DNA of 64,000 bases from DAIDKA01 sp036489445 (GCA_036489445.1 DASXFV010000091.1:1-64000); one strand, 5' to 3'; numbered from the stretch's first letter, positions 43,503-52,929 are shown. Notes: generated by a model not told the origin, from the letters alone. Program-made: numbers and translations.

Positions 43503-45163
43503 CGCCGACTCACAATCAACCTGGCCGGTGAGCTTGCCCGGATCACCATGGAGAACCCCTGCTGCTGCATCTGCTGGTAGGTCGGCCGCTCCACCACGGC
43601 CAGAGCCTGTGCACTGGCGCGCCAAACGGGCGCGAAGGCTCCCAGAGTGGCGATCGACCTGGCGGGCTCAAGTGTCTCACCGAAATCCAGTTCGCCACGA
43701 TATTCAACCAGTGTCACCGGGTGTCGCAAATAGAAAGTCAGGCTCTGATCATACGTGCGCACGCTGTACACGGGTACACCCTGCCGCAGCGCCTGCGGGA
43801 GCTGATCGTAGAGCGTAGCACCGGAGTAGACGGGCGCCAGCACCACCGCCGCCCACAGCGCAGCCGCCCAGGTGGCGAAGCCGCCCACCCCGACTGCGAG
43901 GGTGGGCCGGATGCCATCGGGACGCGCCCGCCAGGCCGCGACACCGCCACCGATGCTGCACAGTCCCATGATCACCAGCACCGGTCGAATGCCCAGAAAG
44001 TACGGCACGCGCAGCGGATGGTAGAGATGTGGCTCGTGCAGGATCCGGGGCAGCAGTACCGCGCCGGCCAGCAGCAGCACGCCCAGCAGCAGCATCCCGA
44101 TTCCGGTGGCGCGCAGATCGCGGTTCAGACGCGGCGTCGGACCCGTCGCCATCAGCAGCGCCAGGGCCGGAAACATCGGCAGAATGTACGGAATCAGCTT
44201 GGAGTCGGAAACGGAAAAAAACCCGAACACCACGGCGCACCAGACCCAGGCGAAGCGTCGCAGGTCGAACTGCGGCCGTGGAACGCTCGCGCGCCAGTCC
44301 ACGCACAGCGCGCGCAGCGCCGGCAACACCCACGGCAGCACCCCTGCGATCAGCACCGGGATGAAGAACCACCACGGCTGGTAGCGATGCTCGATTTTTG
44401 TCAGATAGCGCAGGAAATGCTCACGGATGAAGAAGAACTGGAAGAACTGGGGTAACCGCATCTGGATCAGGATCAGCCACGGCAGACACAGGACCGCGAA
44501 CAATGCGGCGCCGCGCACCAGCAGCAGCCGCCGCCACGGTGTCAGATCCCGCTGCAACACGCAGTACACGATCAGCGTGAACAGGGGCAGCACACCGGCG
44601 ATCAGGCCTTTGGTAAGGAAGGCGCCGGATATTCCCGCCCAGCTCAGCAGCATCCACCAGCGCCAGCGTGCACTGCGCTGCGCGTTGCAGAAACCGACGA
44701 ACGTCAGCGTCATGTAGAGCGTCAGACTCATGTCCAGGAGCAGCTGATGCCCCAGCAGGACAAACAGCAACGAACTGCTCAGCATGATCGCGGCGCGCAC
44801 GGCGGCCACTGCACCCCATTCACGCCGGATCATCGCGCAGATGGCATATACCGTCGCCAGGCCACACAGGCCGTTGTACAGCCGCGCCGCCCAGTCATTG
44901 TGGCCGAACACCGCCTCGCTGATTGCGGTGGCCCAGTACTGCAACGGCGGCTTTTCGATGTACACCAGACCGTTCAGTCGCGGGATCACCCAATCCCCGC
45001 TCGCCAGCATCTCGCGGGGAATTTCCGCATAGCGCCCCTCATCCTCGTTGTACAAGGCGCGGTGGCCGAGGCTGATCAACCAGACCAGGAGGAACGCGCC
45101 CAGCAGCACCCACAGCCAGCGCCGCAGGCTCTTGCCCTGCAGACTCTCGATAGCCTGGCTCAT
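43499..45163 (-). CDS. arnT: Lipid A aminoarabinose transferase ArnT (GT83)
   Basis: 554-residue polytopic inner-membrane glycosyltransferase with about 12 TM segments. The N-terminal periplasmic loop contains ALYNEDEGRYAEIPREML, the conserved acidic active-site motif of ArnT/PMT enzymes, and NGLVYIEKPPLQYW follows. It transfers L-Ara4N from undecaprenyl phosphate to lipid A phosphates, which lowers negative charge and gives polymyxin resistance. The ATG at 45163 overlaps the arnD stop by 4 bases, which fixes the start. Confidence 0.9.
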   Translation of the reverse strand: MSQAIESLQGKSLRRWLWVLLGAFLLVWLISLGHRALYNEDEGRYAEIPREMLASGDWVIPRLNGLVYIEKPPLQYWATAISEAVFGHNDWAARLYNGLCGLATVYAICAMIRREWGAVAAVRAAIMLSSSLLFVLLGHQLLLDMSLTLYMTLTFVGFCNAQRSARWRWWMLLSWAGISGAFLTKGLIAGVLPLFTLIVYCVLQRDLTPWRRLLLVRGAALFAVLCLPWLILIQMRLPQFFQFFFIREHFLRYLTKIEHRYQPWWFFIPVLIAGVLPWVLPALRALCVDWRASVPRPQFDLRRFAWVWCAVVFGFFSVSDSKLIPYILPMFPALALLMATGPTPRLNRDLRATGIGMLLLGVLLLAGAVLLPRILHEPHLYHPLRVPYFLGIRPVLVIMGLCSIGGGVAAWRARPDGIRPTLAVGVGGFATWAAALWAAVVLAPVYSGATLYDQLPQALRQGVPVYSVRTYDQSLTFYLRHPVTLVEYRGELDFGETLEPARSIATLGAFAPVWRASAQALAVVERPTYQQMQQQGFSMVIRASSPARLIVSRR

Positions 45164-46071
45164 GGCGCCGTCCCCTGCGCAGCCAGTGTTCCGGACCGGC
45201 CGGGCACTTCGCCCCACACCAGTTCATGGCGGGCGATGGAGCGGCCATCGAGGCTGAGGTGGTAGTCGTGCAGGGAGCTGAGCTGCAGGCCCGCCTCGCG
45301 CCAGGCGCGCAGCAGAAATTCAAACTGGGCAAACAGCCTCTGCCCCTCCAGTTCAGCGTGCAGCGTGAAGACATGCGTATCGGTGCCGCCGGTGCGCGAT
45401 TGCCGCAGGATCTCCTCCGCGGCCCCCTGGGCGTCGCGGCCGTCCACGCCGATCAATTCATCGAGCGTGGGCAGCGTCGTGGGCAACTGCACGCAGCGGC
45501 CCTGCACCCCGGCCATGGTCGGCCAGAACGGCCCCGTACCACGGGAGTCACTGGCGTAATCCAGACCGAACTCGTGCTCCAGATCCAACACCTGCGCGTT
45601 GATCTGCCAGCCGGCGGCCGCATGCGCCCGCGGCGCCGTGCCGAACACGCCTTCAAAGGCCTCCATGGCCCGCACGAATTCGCGGCGCGTCCAGGCGGCA
45701 TCGGCGTGCGCCACGCCATCCTGCCAGCGCACGTGGTCATGGCAATGAACGCCTACCTCGAAGCCAGCGGCGCGCACCGCCCGCATGACCTCACCGCCCT
45801 TGGCGCCGATACGCGGTCCGGGCAGCAGCGTGCCGTAGAGCAGCGTCCGGATCCCGTAGTGCTCCACCACGCTGGTGCGGCGGACCTTGCCGAGGAATCC
45901 GCGCCGGAACACGCGCTTGAGCGCCCGTCCCGTATGGTCGGGACCCACGCTGAAGTAAAAGCTCGCGCCCACCTGCGATTCGTGCAGGACTTTCATCAGC
46001 CGCGGCACCCCTTCCAGGGTGCCGCGCAAGGTGTCGACGTCAACCTTCAAGGCGATGCGACGTGTCTGCAT
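45160..46071 (-). CDS. arnD: Ara4FN-phosphoundecaprenol deformylase ArnD
   Basis: 303-residue NodB-type polysaccharide deacetylase. The metal-binding residues are in ALKVDVDTLRGT (Asp) and GVHCHDHVRWQDG (two His). GASFYFSVGPDHTGRA and LDYASDSRGTGPFWP are typical ArnD segments. It removes the formyl group from undecaprenyl-phosphate-L-Ara4FN before flipping. It lies 6 bases downstream of the decarboxylase gene and overlaps arnT by 4 bases. Confidence 0.92.
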   Translation of the reverse strand: MQTRRIALKVDVDTLRGTLEGVPRLMKVLHESQVGASFYFSVGPDHTGRALKRVFRRGFLGKVRRTSVVEHYGIRTLLYGTLLPGPRIGAKGGEVMRAVRAAGFEVGVHCHDHVRWQDGVAHADAAWTRREFVRAMEAFEGVFGTAPRAHAAAGWQINAQVLDLEHEFGLDYASDSRGTGPFWPTMAGVQGRCVQLPTTLPTLDELIGVDGRDAQGAAEEILRQSRTGGTDTHVFTLHAELEGQRLFAQFEFLLRAWREAGLQLSSLHDYHLSLDGRSIARHELVWGEVPGRSGTLAAQGTAP

Positions 46072-46077
46072 GGCAGA

Positions 46078-47127
46078 TCAGGGCGCTTCCACCAGGGCGC
46101 GGGCATCCTTGAGATTCGCCTTGTACGAATCGAACACCCGCCGCAGGGCAGTGGGCATGTCGACATCCGGCTTCCAGCCCAGCTCCTGCACCGTGTTGTC
46201 GATCCAGGGGCGGCGGGCGCGCACGTCCTGGTAGCCCGCGCCGTAGTACTTCTCTGCCGTGACCTCGACCAGCTTCACGGGCCGGGCGAATTCCGCATAC
46301 TCGGGGATGGAGCGCGCGGTGGACAACATCAGCTCGGCGAGCTCGCGGATGGACAGATCGTTCCTGGGGTTGCCGATGTTGTAGATCTTGCCGGAGGCCA
46401 CGCCGTCCTTGTTGGCGATGATCTTCAGGAGGCAGTTGATGCCTTCGGAAATATAGGAGAAGCAGCGCCGCTGCGCGCCACCGTCGACCAGCTTGATGTC
46501 CTCACTGCGCACGATGTTCCCCAGGAACTGGGTGAGCACGCGCGAGCTGCCCTCCTTGGGCGTCATCATGCGATCCAGGCCCGGTCCGATCCAGTTGAAG
46601 GGTCGGAACAGCGTGTGATCCAGCTTGCCTTCCTGGCCGTAGGACCAGATCACCCGATCGAGCAGCTGCTTGCTGCACGAGTAGATCCAGCGCGATTTGG
46701 GCACGGGCCCCAGCACCAGCGGTGATTCGTAGGGATGGAATTCGGCTTCCGGGGACATGCCGTAGACCTCGGAGGTCGAAGGGAAAACCACCCGCTTGCG
46801 ATGCTTGACGCATTGGCGGATCAGCGGCAGGTTCGCCTCGAAATCCAGCTCAAAGACCCGCAGCGGGTCTGAGATGTAAGTGGCAGGCGTGGCGATGGCC
46901 ACCAATGGCAGCACCGTGTCGCACTTGCGGATGTGATACTCCACCCACTCCCGATTGATGGTGATGTCACCTTCGAAGAAGTGGAACCGCGGATGGTCCA
47001 GAACATTGGCCAGCCGGTCGGAGTCCAGGTCCATTCCGTATACGTCCCAGTCCGTTTCGCGGATGACCGCTTCACTCAGATGGTGGCCAATGAAACCATT
47101 GACCCCCAGGATGAGCAGCTTCTTCAT
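46078..47127 (-). CDS. arnA: UDP-glucuronate decarboxylase (ArnA C-terminal half as separate gene)
   Basis: 349-residue extended SDR enzyme starting at MKKLLILGVNGFIGHHLSEA (NAD-binding GxxGxxG). It carries FPSTSEVYGM (Ser/Thr), YSCSKQLLDR (Tyr and Lys), and the ArnA-specific arginine region in ARRPWIDNTVQELGW. It oxidatively decarboxylates UDP-glucuronate to UDP-4''-ketopentose. In E. coli this domain is fused behind the formyltransferase in ArnA; here a stop and 14 bases separate the two. It lies upstream of arnD. Confidence 0.9.
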   Translation of the reverse strand: MKKLLILGVNGFIGHHLSEAVIRETDWDVYGMDLDSDRLANVLDHPRFHFFEGDITINREWVEYHIRKCDTVLPLVAIATPATYISDPLRVFELDFEANLPLIRQCVKHRKRVVFPSTSEVYGMSPEAEFHPYESPLVLGPVPKSRWIYSCSKQLLDRVIWSYGQEGKLDHTLFRPFNWIGPGLDRMMTPKEGSSRVLTQFLGNIVRSEDIKLVDGGAQRRCFSYISEGINCLLKIIANKDGVASGKIYNIGNPRNDLSIRELAELMLSTARSIPEYAEFARPVKLVEVTAEKYYGAGYQDVRARRPWIDNTVQELGWKPDVDMPTALRRVFDSYKANLKDARALVEAP

Positions 47128-47141
47128 GATCAGGTTCCTTA

Positions 47142-48083
47142 TCAATCGCGGGCGGTGAAATTGAAGCGCCACGGCTGGGTGCCGAAGCGCGCTTGAAACT
47201 CGCGTCCGTCGAGGCCCATGCCGTCGATGAGCACGTTGCCTATCAGCAGCCGTACTCCGTCACGGCACTCCATAAAGAGCTGACCGGCACTGGCGTACAG
47301 GCACGGCGCCAGCGTCGGGTGGCGAGCCGGCTCGGTGGTGAGCCGCGAGCTGGCGAACACCACGCGCCGGCCGTCGACCTCGAGGAAAGCCCCGGGGAAC
47401 GGCGGCGCCACGGCGCGAATCATGGCGTGTACCCGCCATCCCGGCCAGTCCGGATGGATGCGCCCGTCCTCAGGGTCGCGGCCACCGAAGTACGAGCCGG
47501 CCGCCAGATCCATGGGCCGGCCCGGCGGCGGGCCTGCCGCCATGCCGGGCAGCGCTGCGCTGAGCACGCGGGCGGCCGCGGCCGCGACCGCCATGGACAC
47601 CGCCAGGGCGTGATCGTTGGGACCGATGGCCACGGCCTCCTGCCCGACAATGGGTCCGGCATCCGGCAGCGCCACCATGTAATGCAGCGTGGCCCCGGTT
47701 TGGGTTTCGCCGTTGGCAATCGCCCAGTTGACCGGCGCGCGGCCCCGGTAGCGGGGCAGCAGCGAACCATGCATGTTGAGTGCGCCCCAGCGTGCCAGCC
47801 CCAGCAGCCGCGGCGGCAGCATGGAGCGGTAGTAGAACGCGAGAATGTAGTCCGGTGCCAGGCCACGGATTTCGTCCAGCCACTCGGGAGCCGCGGGCTG
47901 CTGCGGGGTCACCACGCGGACCCCACGAGCCGCTGCCAGCTCCGCGACACTGCCGAACCAGCGCCGTTCGCCGGCCTGGTCCTCGTGCGTAAACACCAGG
48001 GGCACCTGCACCCCCTGCTCCAGCAGCAGCTGCAAACAGCGTTGACCGACCTCGCTGTAGGCGAATACGACAGCGCTAAACAC
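47142..48083 (-). CDS. arnA: UDP-L-Ara4N formyltransferase (ArnA N-terminal half as separate gene)
   Basis: 313-residue formyltransferase. The folate-enzyme motif HGSLLPRYRGRAPVNWAI supplies the catalytic His, and an Asn precedes it in ALNMHG. The catalytic Asp is in VALPDAGPIV. It begins MFSAVVFAYSEVGQRCL, the ArnA-type N-terminus. It transfers formyl from N10-formyl-tetrahydrofolate to UDP-L-Ara4N. The 8-base overlap with the arnC end implies co-translation. The protein is an ordinary stand-alone length, so the split from the decarboxylase is not a frameshift of a fused gene. Confidence 0.9.
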   Translation of the reverse strand: MFSAVVFAYSEVGQRCLQLLLEQGVQVPLVFTHEDQAGERRWFGSVAELAAARGVRVVTPQQPAAPEWLDEIRGLAPDYILAFYYRSMLPPRLLGLARWGALNMHGSLLPRYRGRAPVNWAIANGETQTGATLHYMVALPDAGPIVGQEAVAIGPNDHALAVSMAVAAAAARVLSAALPGMAAGPPPGRPMDLAAGSYFGGRDPEDGRIHPDWPGWRVHAMIRAVAPPFPGAFLEVDGRRVVFASSRLTTEPARHPTLAPCLYASAGQLFMECRDGVRLLIGNVLIDGMGLDGREFQARFGTQPWRFNFTARD

Positions 48084-49104
48084 GCGGCGCTTCGAGCGCC
48101 CGCAGGGGCTCGGGATCCGGTTCCTGGCCGGGCGCCAGCACCGCCGCGATCAGATAGCGCGGCCGCCCACGGACCTGCTCGTAGGTGCGACCCACATATT
48201 CGCCGATCAGGCCGATACCAAACAGCGCGAGGCCCAGCAGAAAGAACACAATGGCGAACAGGGTAAACACACCCTGCACGTCCGGACCGTGCACGATGCG
48301 ATCCCAGAGCAGATAAAGAAACAGCACCACGGAGATACCGGAAATGCTCATGCCGAGCATGGAAAACAGTTGCAGCGGCACCACGGTGAAGCCGGTCATC
48401 AGGTCGAAATTCAGCCGGATCAGTTTGTAGAACGAATATTTTGACTCGCCGGCATGACGTGCCTCATGCCGGACCTCGATTTCCACCGGGTTGTGCGCAA
48501 ACATATACGCCAGTGCCGGAATGAACGTGTTCACTTCATGCGAGGCATTGACGGCGTCGATCACATGGCGCGAGTACGCGCGCAGCATGCATCCCTGGTC
48601 CGTGATCCTGATTGGCGTCATGCGCTCACGCAGCGCGTTGATGCGTCGCGACAGGAACGTGCGTGCCCAATGATCCTGGCGCCCGAGGCGGATGGTGCCC
48701 ACATAGTCATGGCCCGCATCGGCAGCTGCCAGCAGGCGCGGAATCTCCTCGGGCGGATTCTGCAGGTCGGCATCCAGGGTGATGACCACATCGCCCTGTG
48801 CGGCCTCGAACCCGGCCAGGATCGCCGCATGCTGGCCGAAATTGCGGCGGAACACGATGACCCGGGTATGCAGCGGCCGGTGCTGGTACTGCGCGCGCAG
48901 CAAGGCCACGGAGCGATCCTTGCTGCCATCGTCCACGAACACGCATTCCCAGCTGCAGGCCAGCTGATCGAGGGTGGCGTAGAGCCGGGTAAACAGCAGC
49001 GGAAGGTTGGCCTCCTCGTTGTATACCGGGATGACAATGCTGACGTGCGGGTGGACCTTCGCCTGAAGAGCCCCTCGCGGCGAATCCACATTCATACCTG
49101 ACAT
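48076..49104 (-). CDS. arnC: Undecaprenyl-phosphate Ara4FN transferase ArnC
   Basis: 342-residue polyprenyl-phosphate glycosyltransferase (GT2). Motifs are VSIVIPVYNEEANL, VFVDDGSKDRS, DADLQNPPEEIPRL (DxD region) and GCMLRAYSR, then two C-terminal TM segments (residues about 240-265 and 275-300). It transfers Ara4FN from UDP to undecaprenyl phosphate at the cytoplasmic face. It is the first gene of the arn operon. The start is the ATG at 49104; a second ATG three codons in is possible. Only 36 bases separate it from the divergent GNAT gene. Confidence 0.92.
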   Translation of the reverse strand: MSGMNVDSPRGALQAKVHPHVSIVIPVYNEEANLPLLFTRLYATLDQLACSWECVFVDDGSKDRSVALLRAQYQHRPLHTRVIVFRRNFGQHAAILAGFEAAQGDVVITLDADLQNPPEEIPRLLAAADAGHDYVGTIRLGRQDHWARTFLSRRINALRERMTPIRITDQGCMLRAYSRHVIDAVNASHEVNTFIPALAYMFAHNPVEIEVRHEARHAGESKYSFYKLIRLNFDLMTGFTVVPLQLFSMLGMSISGISVVLFLYLLWDRIVHGPDVQGVFTLFAIVFFLLGLALFGIGLIGEYVGRTYEQVRGRPRYLIAAVLAPGQEPDPEPLRALEAPRV

Positions 49105-49140
49105 GCCTATCGGTCCCTTGGTGGTATTCTAGCAGCGCAC

Positions 49141-49632
49141 ATGGACGGCTATCGTTTCGAACTGGCCTCGCCCCGCGACGCGGTGTCCATCGCCGCCCTC
49201 TCACGACGCCTGATCGAGACCGGCTTGCCGCCGGCATGGCGGGCGGATCGTGTACTCTGCCACATCAAGCGCACCGATAGCGTGGTCCTGACGGCGCGCT
49301 TACCGCACCCATTCGCCCAGCCGCTGGCGGCCTTCGCCATCATGCAGTTCGGCGACGATCACGCCCATCTGAATCTGCTGGCCGTGGATACGCCCTATCA
49401 ACGCCGCGGCCTGGGACGGCACCTCATGAACTGGTTGCACGACAGCGCTCTGGTGGCTGGAACGTTTGTCCTGGGCCTGGAATTGCGCGCCAACAATGCA
49501 CGCGCGCGGCGCTTCTACGAAGCCCTGGGCTATCAGGCCGGCGCGGTGATGCGCGGGTATTACCAGGGCCTCGAAGACGCCCTGGCCATGAGCTGCGATC
49601 TGCGGGTGGGTCGCGGCAGGACCACGGCCTGA
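49141..49632 (+). CDS. GNAT family N-acetyltransferase
   Basis: 163-residue acetyltransferase. The acetyl-CoA-binding motif A reads YQRRGLGRHLMNWL (R-x-x-G-x-G), and ARRFYEALGYQ is the usual C-terminal motif B. The substrate is unknown. It is divergent from the arn operon with a 36-base gap, so the two probably share or oppose promoters. It converges with the aldehyde dehydrogenase gene, with only 6 bases between stops. Confidence 0.87.
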   Translation: MDGYRFELASPRDAVSIAALSRRLIETGLPPAWRADRVLCHIKRTDSVVLTARLPHPFAQPLAAFAIMQFGDDHAHLNLLAVDTPYQRRGLGRHLMNWLHDSALVAGTFVLGLELRANNARARRFYEALGYQAGAVMRGYYQGLEDALAMSCDLRVGRGRTTA

Positions 49633-49638
49633 CCGCCC

Positions 49639-51132
49639 TTAAAGCGTGATCCCGATGGCCTTGGTCTCCAGCATGCTTTCAATGCCGGCGCGGCCATGCT
49701 CACGGCCCCAGCCGGACTGCTTGTAGCCGCCAAAGGGCACCGCCGGATCCAGCCCCGTACCGCCGTTCACCTGCACCGTGCCGGCGCGGATCTTGCGCGC
49801 CAGCTTGTGGACGATGCCCACATCACGGGTCCAGATGTAGGCCGACAGACCGTAGGTGGTGTCGTTGGCCACGCGCGCAATGCGGTCCAGGTCGTCATCG
49901 TCGATGGGCATGGCACAGATGACCGGCCCGAAAATCTCCTCGCGCACCACTTTCATGCTGCGGCTGGTCTGCGCCAGCACCGTGGGCTGAACGAAATACC
50001 CCTCGCTGCCCTGGCGCTGGCCGCCGGTCACCACTTCCGCACCCTCGCTGCGGCCGGACTCGATGTAACCGGTCACACGATCCAGTTGCCCCTGGGAAAC
50101 CAGGGGACCCAAGTGCGAGTCCGGCTCAAGACCGGGGCCGACCTTCAGCGATTTGGCCATGCCGCTGATCCCGGCAACCACCTGGTCGAAAACCTTCTTA
50201 TGGATGTATAGCCGCGAGCCCGCCACGCAGATCTGGCCTGAGTTGGCGAACACCGCCATGGCGGCGCCGGGCACGGCACGCGCCATGTCCGCGTCCGGGA
50301 AAATGAAGGTCGGGGACTTGCCGCCCAGTTCCAGGGTCACGCGCTTGAGCGTGCCAGCGGCGGCCTGCACGATCCATTTGCCTGTCGCCGTCGAGCCCGT
50401 AAAGGCGATCTTGTCGACATCCGGATGTTCCACCAGCGCCTTGCCCGCCGGATCACCATAGCCGGTGACGATGTTGACCACGCCCGCAGGGATGCCGGCC
50501 TCGAGCACCAGCCGTCCCAGGAGCAGTGCGCCAAACGGGGTGAGTTCCGCAGGCTTCAGCACCATGGTGCAGCCGGCCGCCACTACGGCGGCAATCTTGT
50601 CTGCTTCCATCGCGAAGGGGAAATTCCAGGGCGTGATGCAGCCCACCACCCCGATCGGTTCGTGCAGGGTGTAGGCGAGCTTGTTGGGCTCGGCCAACTC
50701 CGGCACCTCGCCGTGCACCTTGCCACTCCAGCCGGCGGCATAGCGCAGGCCATTGGCCGTCCCCAGGGCACCGGCAAACTTGGCCATGCCAAACGGCATG
50801 CCGTTATCCAGGCTCAGCACGTGCCCGATTTCGTCCGCCGCCTGCTCGATCAGACCCGCCAGCTTCCACAGCAGCTTGGCACGCTCGATCGGCGGCATGT
50901 TCGGCCAGGGGCCGTTCTCAAATGCATTGCGCGCCGCCCGCACGGCGAGGTCGATATCCTCCGCGCCGCCCGCGGCGGCATGGCCCAGGACCTTGCCTGT
51001 AGCCGGGTTCAGCACCTCGATGCGGCCACCGGCGCGCGGCTCAACCCATTCGTTATTAATCAACAGGCCGTGCTTCTGTCCCATGTAGGCCAGGGTACGG
51101 GCGGTAAAGTCAGGTTTCAGCGCTGCGTTCAT
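49639..51132 (-). CDS. NAD(P)-dependent aldehyde dehydrogenase
   Basis: 497-residue ALDH. The Rossmann motif is FTGSTATGK, catalytic Glu is in LELGGKSP, catalytic Cys in NSGQICVAGSRLYI, and the C-terminal GPVICAMP and PFGGYKQSGWGREHG are conserved. It resembles betaine/phenylacetaldehyde-type dehydrogenases; the actual aldehyde cannot be assigned. It lies 10 bases downstream of an exported protein gene of unknown function on the same strand. Confidence 0.93.
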   Translation of the reverse strand: MNAALKPDFTARTLAYMGQKHGLLINNEWVEPRAGGRIEVLNPATGKVLGHAAAGGAEDIDLAVRAARNAFENGPWPNMPPIERAKLLWKLAGLIEQAADEIGHVLSLDNGMPFGMAKFAGALGTANGLRYAAGWSGKVHGEVPELAEPNKLAYTLHEPIGVVGCITPWNFPFAMEADKIAAVVAAGCTMVLKPAELTPFGALLLGRLVLEAGIPAGVVNIVTGYGDPAGKALVEHPDVDKIAFTGSTATGKWIVQAAAGTLKRVTLELGGKSPTFIFPDADMARAVPGAAMAVFANSGQICVAGSRLYIHKKVFDQVVAGISGMAKSLKVGPGLEPDSHLGPLVSQGQLDRVTGYIESGRSEGAEVVTGGQRQGSEGYFVQPTVLAQTSRSMKVVREEIFGPVICAMPIDDDDLDRIARVANDTTYGLSAYIWTRDVGIVHKLARKIRAGTVQVNGGTGLDPAVPFGGYKQSGWGREHGRAGIESMLETKAIGITL

Positions 51133-51142
51133 GACTCGATCC

Positions 51143-51940
51143 TCACTTGTTGTCCTGCAACCGCAGGTGCGTCACGCCCTGATCATCGATGTACTCGTGG
51201 TTGTTCTCGCACACGTACTCGAGCATTTCGTAATTGGGGATGCGCTTGTAGGCAAAGGTGAACGTCCAGGGCTGCTCCAGGGTCACGGGATCGGCCACCG
51301 TGATCTGGTCATGCAGGATGTCGGGCGTCACCAGGCGGAACCGTTCGGTGATCCGCATCTGGTCGCTGTGCGGCATTTCGCTATGGCCCAGCACCGACTC
51401 CTTCACCCCGATCGTATCCACCACCAGCGTCGTACCTTCCCAATGTGCCACCGAGTGGCCGTAATAGCCGGGCGCCACCTCGCCGATCTTCGACTGCGTC
51501 TTGCCAATGTAGATGCGGCGCACCTGGGAAAACGCCTCCGCAATGATGGTCACCTGCCCCCGGGTCTGCAGGATCTCCAGCGGATAGATCGCCGACATCA
51601 TCTCCGGCATGCCATAGGGCAGGCAGTCCACGCCGCTACCCGCAATCGGCTCACCCTTGGCATCGGACTCACGCTCCTTCGCGCGCTTGGCATCATAGGG
51701 ACCCTGGTACGCGGGTTTGAGCATCATCTTGCCGGCGGGCGGGGGCAGCGTGGCTGGGTCAGGCGGCGGCCCGCCGCGCCTCATGCCCGGATAGCGCTGC
51801 CAGTCGCCGGTAAAGTCCACCGGGGCCGCACTGCTGCTGCCGGGCGACTTCTCGACATCACCCGCCTGGGCACTGGCCCATGCGCACAGCGACGCCACCA
51901 TTACAATGCCGATCTGTCGGCCCGTATTGCGCAAATACAT
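51143..51940 (-). CDS. Exported protein of unknown function (DUF6152-associated family)
   Basis: 265-residue protein with a signal peptide ending around AQAG. The mature part carries PVDFTGDWQRYPG near the N-terminus and a conserved core IIAEAFSQVRRIYIGK, GHSVAHWEGTTLVVDT and ERFRLV. From memory, this kind of protein is common in soil proteobacteria, usually next to DUF6152 genes as here, and often in several copies. No function is established. It lies between the DUF6152 gene (12 bases upstream) and the aldehyde dehydrogenase. Confidence 0.75.
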   Translation of the reverse strand: MYLRNTGRQIGIVMVASLCAWASAQAGDVEKSPGSSSAAPVDFTGDWQRYPGMRRGGPPPDPATLPPPAGKMMLKPAYQGPYDAKRAKERESDAKGEPIAGSGVDCLPYGMPEMMSAIYPLEILQTRGQVTIIAEAFSQVRRIYIGKTQSKIGEVAPGYYGHSVAHWEGTTLVVDTIGVKESVLGHSEMPHSDQMRITERFRLVTPDILHDQITVADPVTLEQPWTFTFAYKRIPNYEMLEYVCENNHEYIDDQGVTHLRLQDNK

Positions 51941-51952
51941 GCTGGTTGCCCC

Positions 51953-52390
51953 TCAGGACCGGGGAAAGACGCCGGCCGGCGGATTGCCGTCGCTCAAGGC
52001 ACGCCCATCGGCAAGCGTGGCCTTTTCCAGCATTCCGCCGGGCTGACCGCTGCGCAGCGGATTGATGAGCAGTGTCACTTTGTCGCCCTGCCTGATGTCG
52101 TTGAATTTCCAGCCGACGCGCGTCAGCACATTGGGACTGGCGCACTCGACCGTGTAGTGCTTGGTCGTGGTGCCATCGGGCACCTCGAGCTGGATGAACA
52201 CATGCGGATTGGTCCACTCGAACTTGAGCACTGTGCCGGTGACCGTGATGCGGTTCTGATGATCGAACAGCGCAAAGGAATGATGCGCGAACGCCGGCAC
52301 CGAGATGCCCCCTGCTACCAGGATCAGGCCCAGCAGGACCGCAGGTGCCCTGCCGCGCAGGCGACTGCGGTCATTGGAATTCGTCGACAT
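51953..52390 (-). CDS. DUF6152 family exported protein
   Basis: 145-residue protein with a signal peptide (GRAPAVLLGLILVAGGISVPAFA). The mature N-terminus starts HHSFALFD, then ITVTGTVLKFEWTNPHVFIQLEV, the core of DUF6152, a small beta-barrel of OB-like type. The conserved HHS at the mature N-terminus suggests metal binding (inference). It is first in the unit with the exported protein and the aldehyde dehydrogenase. Function unknown. Confidence 0.8.
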   Translation of the reverse strand: MSTNSNDRSRLRGRAPAVLLGLILVAGGISVPAFAHHSFALFDHQNRITVTGTVLKFEWTNPHVFIQLEVPDGTTTKHYTVECASPNVLTRVGWKFNDIRQGDKVTLLINPLRSGQPGGMLEKATLADGRALSDGNPPAGVFPRS

Positions 52391-52470
52391 GGATCCCCCT
52401 CATGGCACCTGAATAAGCAGCGGGCTTTTATGACATGGGCCAGCGGCGGCCGCAACGGCAATCGCGCCCG

Positions 52471-52929
52471 TCAGCCACCGGTGGGATCCCGTAATCGTTG
52501 GGCGAAATGCCAGCTGTGTCCCTCCGGATCCAGCACGCTGTAACCGCGGTCACTCCAGTAGTCGGCGCCGTAATCGGTGGTCGCAAGGTCCCGCGCCACG
52601 ACCGCGCCGCAGGCCAATGCCTGGGTGTAGTGCGCCTCGATGTCATCGACATAGATGAACAACGCCTGGGTCATGGCGCCCTCCAGGGACTTGGGGGAAC
52701 GGACCCGGAGCGGCCCCTCCGTGCGCTCTCCGGCGACCATGATCAATGCGTCCCCGAACAGCAGCTCGGAATGGCGGATCCCGCCGGCATCGTCCGGCAC
52801 CTTGATTCGCACGGCGAACCCGAAGGCGACCACCAGCCAGTCAATGGCGCGGGCCGGATCCTGATAAGCCAGCGAGGCAGACAGCCGCGGCCAGCCGGTC
52901 GGGGTAGGACGAGTCGTTTGCCGATCCAT
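52471..52929 (-). CDS. VOC (glyoxalase/bleomycin-resistance) family protein
   Basis: 152-residue vicinal-oxygen-chelate protein. Two beta-alpha-beta-beta-beta modules are seen: LAYQDPARAIDWLVVAFGF...HSELLFGDALIMV, and ALFIYVDDIEAHYTQALACGA...YSVLDPEGHSWHFAQ. Metal ligands are likely in HSEL and GHSWHF. It could be a stress or antibiotic-binding protein; no substrate is evident. It is divergent from hrpA, 47 bases apart. Confidence 0.82.
   Translation of the reverse strand: MDRQTTRPTPTGWPRLSASLAYQDPARAIDWLVVAFGFAVRIKVPDDAGGIRHSELLFGDALIMVAGERTEGPLRVRSPKSLEGAMTQALFIYVDDIEAHYTQALACGAVVARDLATTDYGADYWSDRGYSVLDPEGHSWHFAQRLRDPTGG

Noticed and set aside
47127..48083. Split ArnA as a frameshift in one fused gene
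   Set aside because: Each half has its own start, normal stop and family length, with a 14-base gap, so this looks like two genes rather than a mutation.
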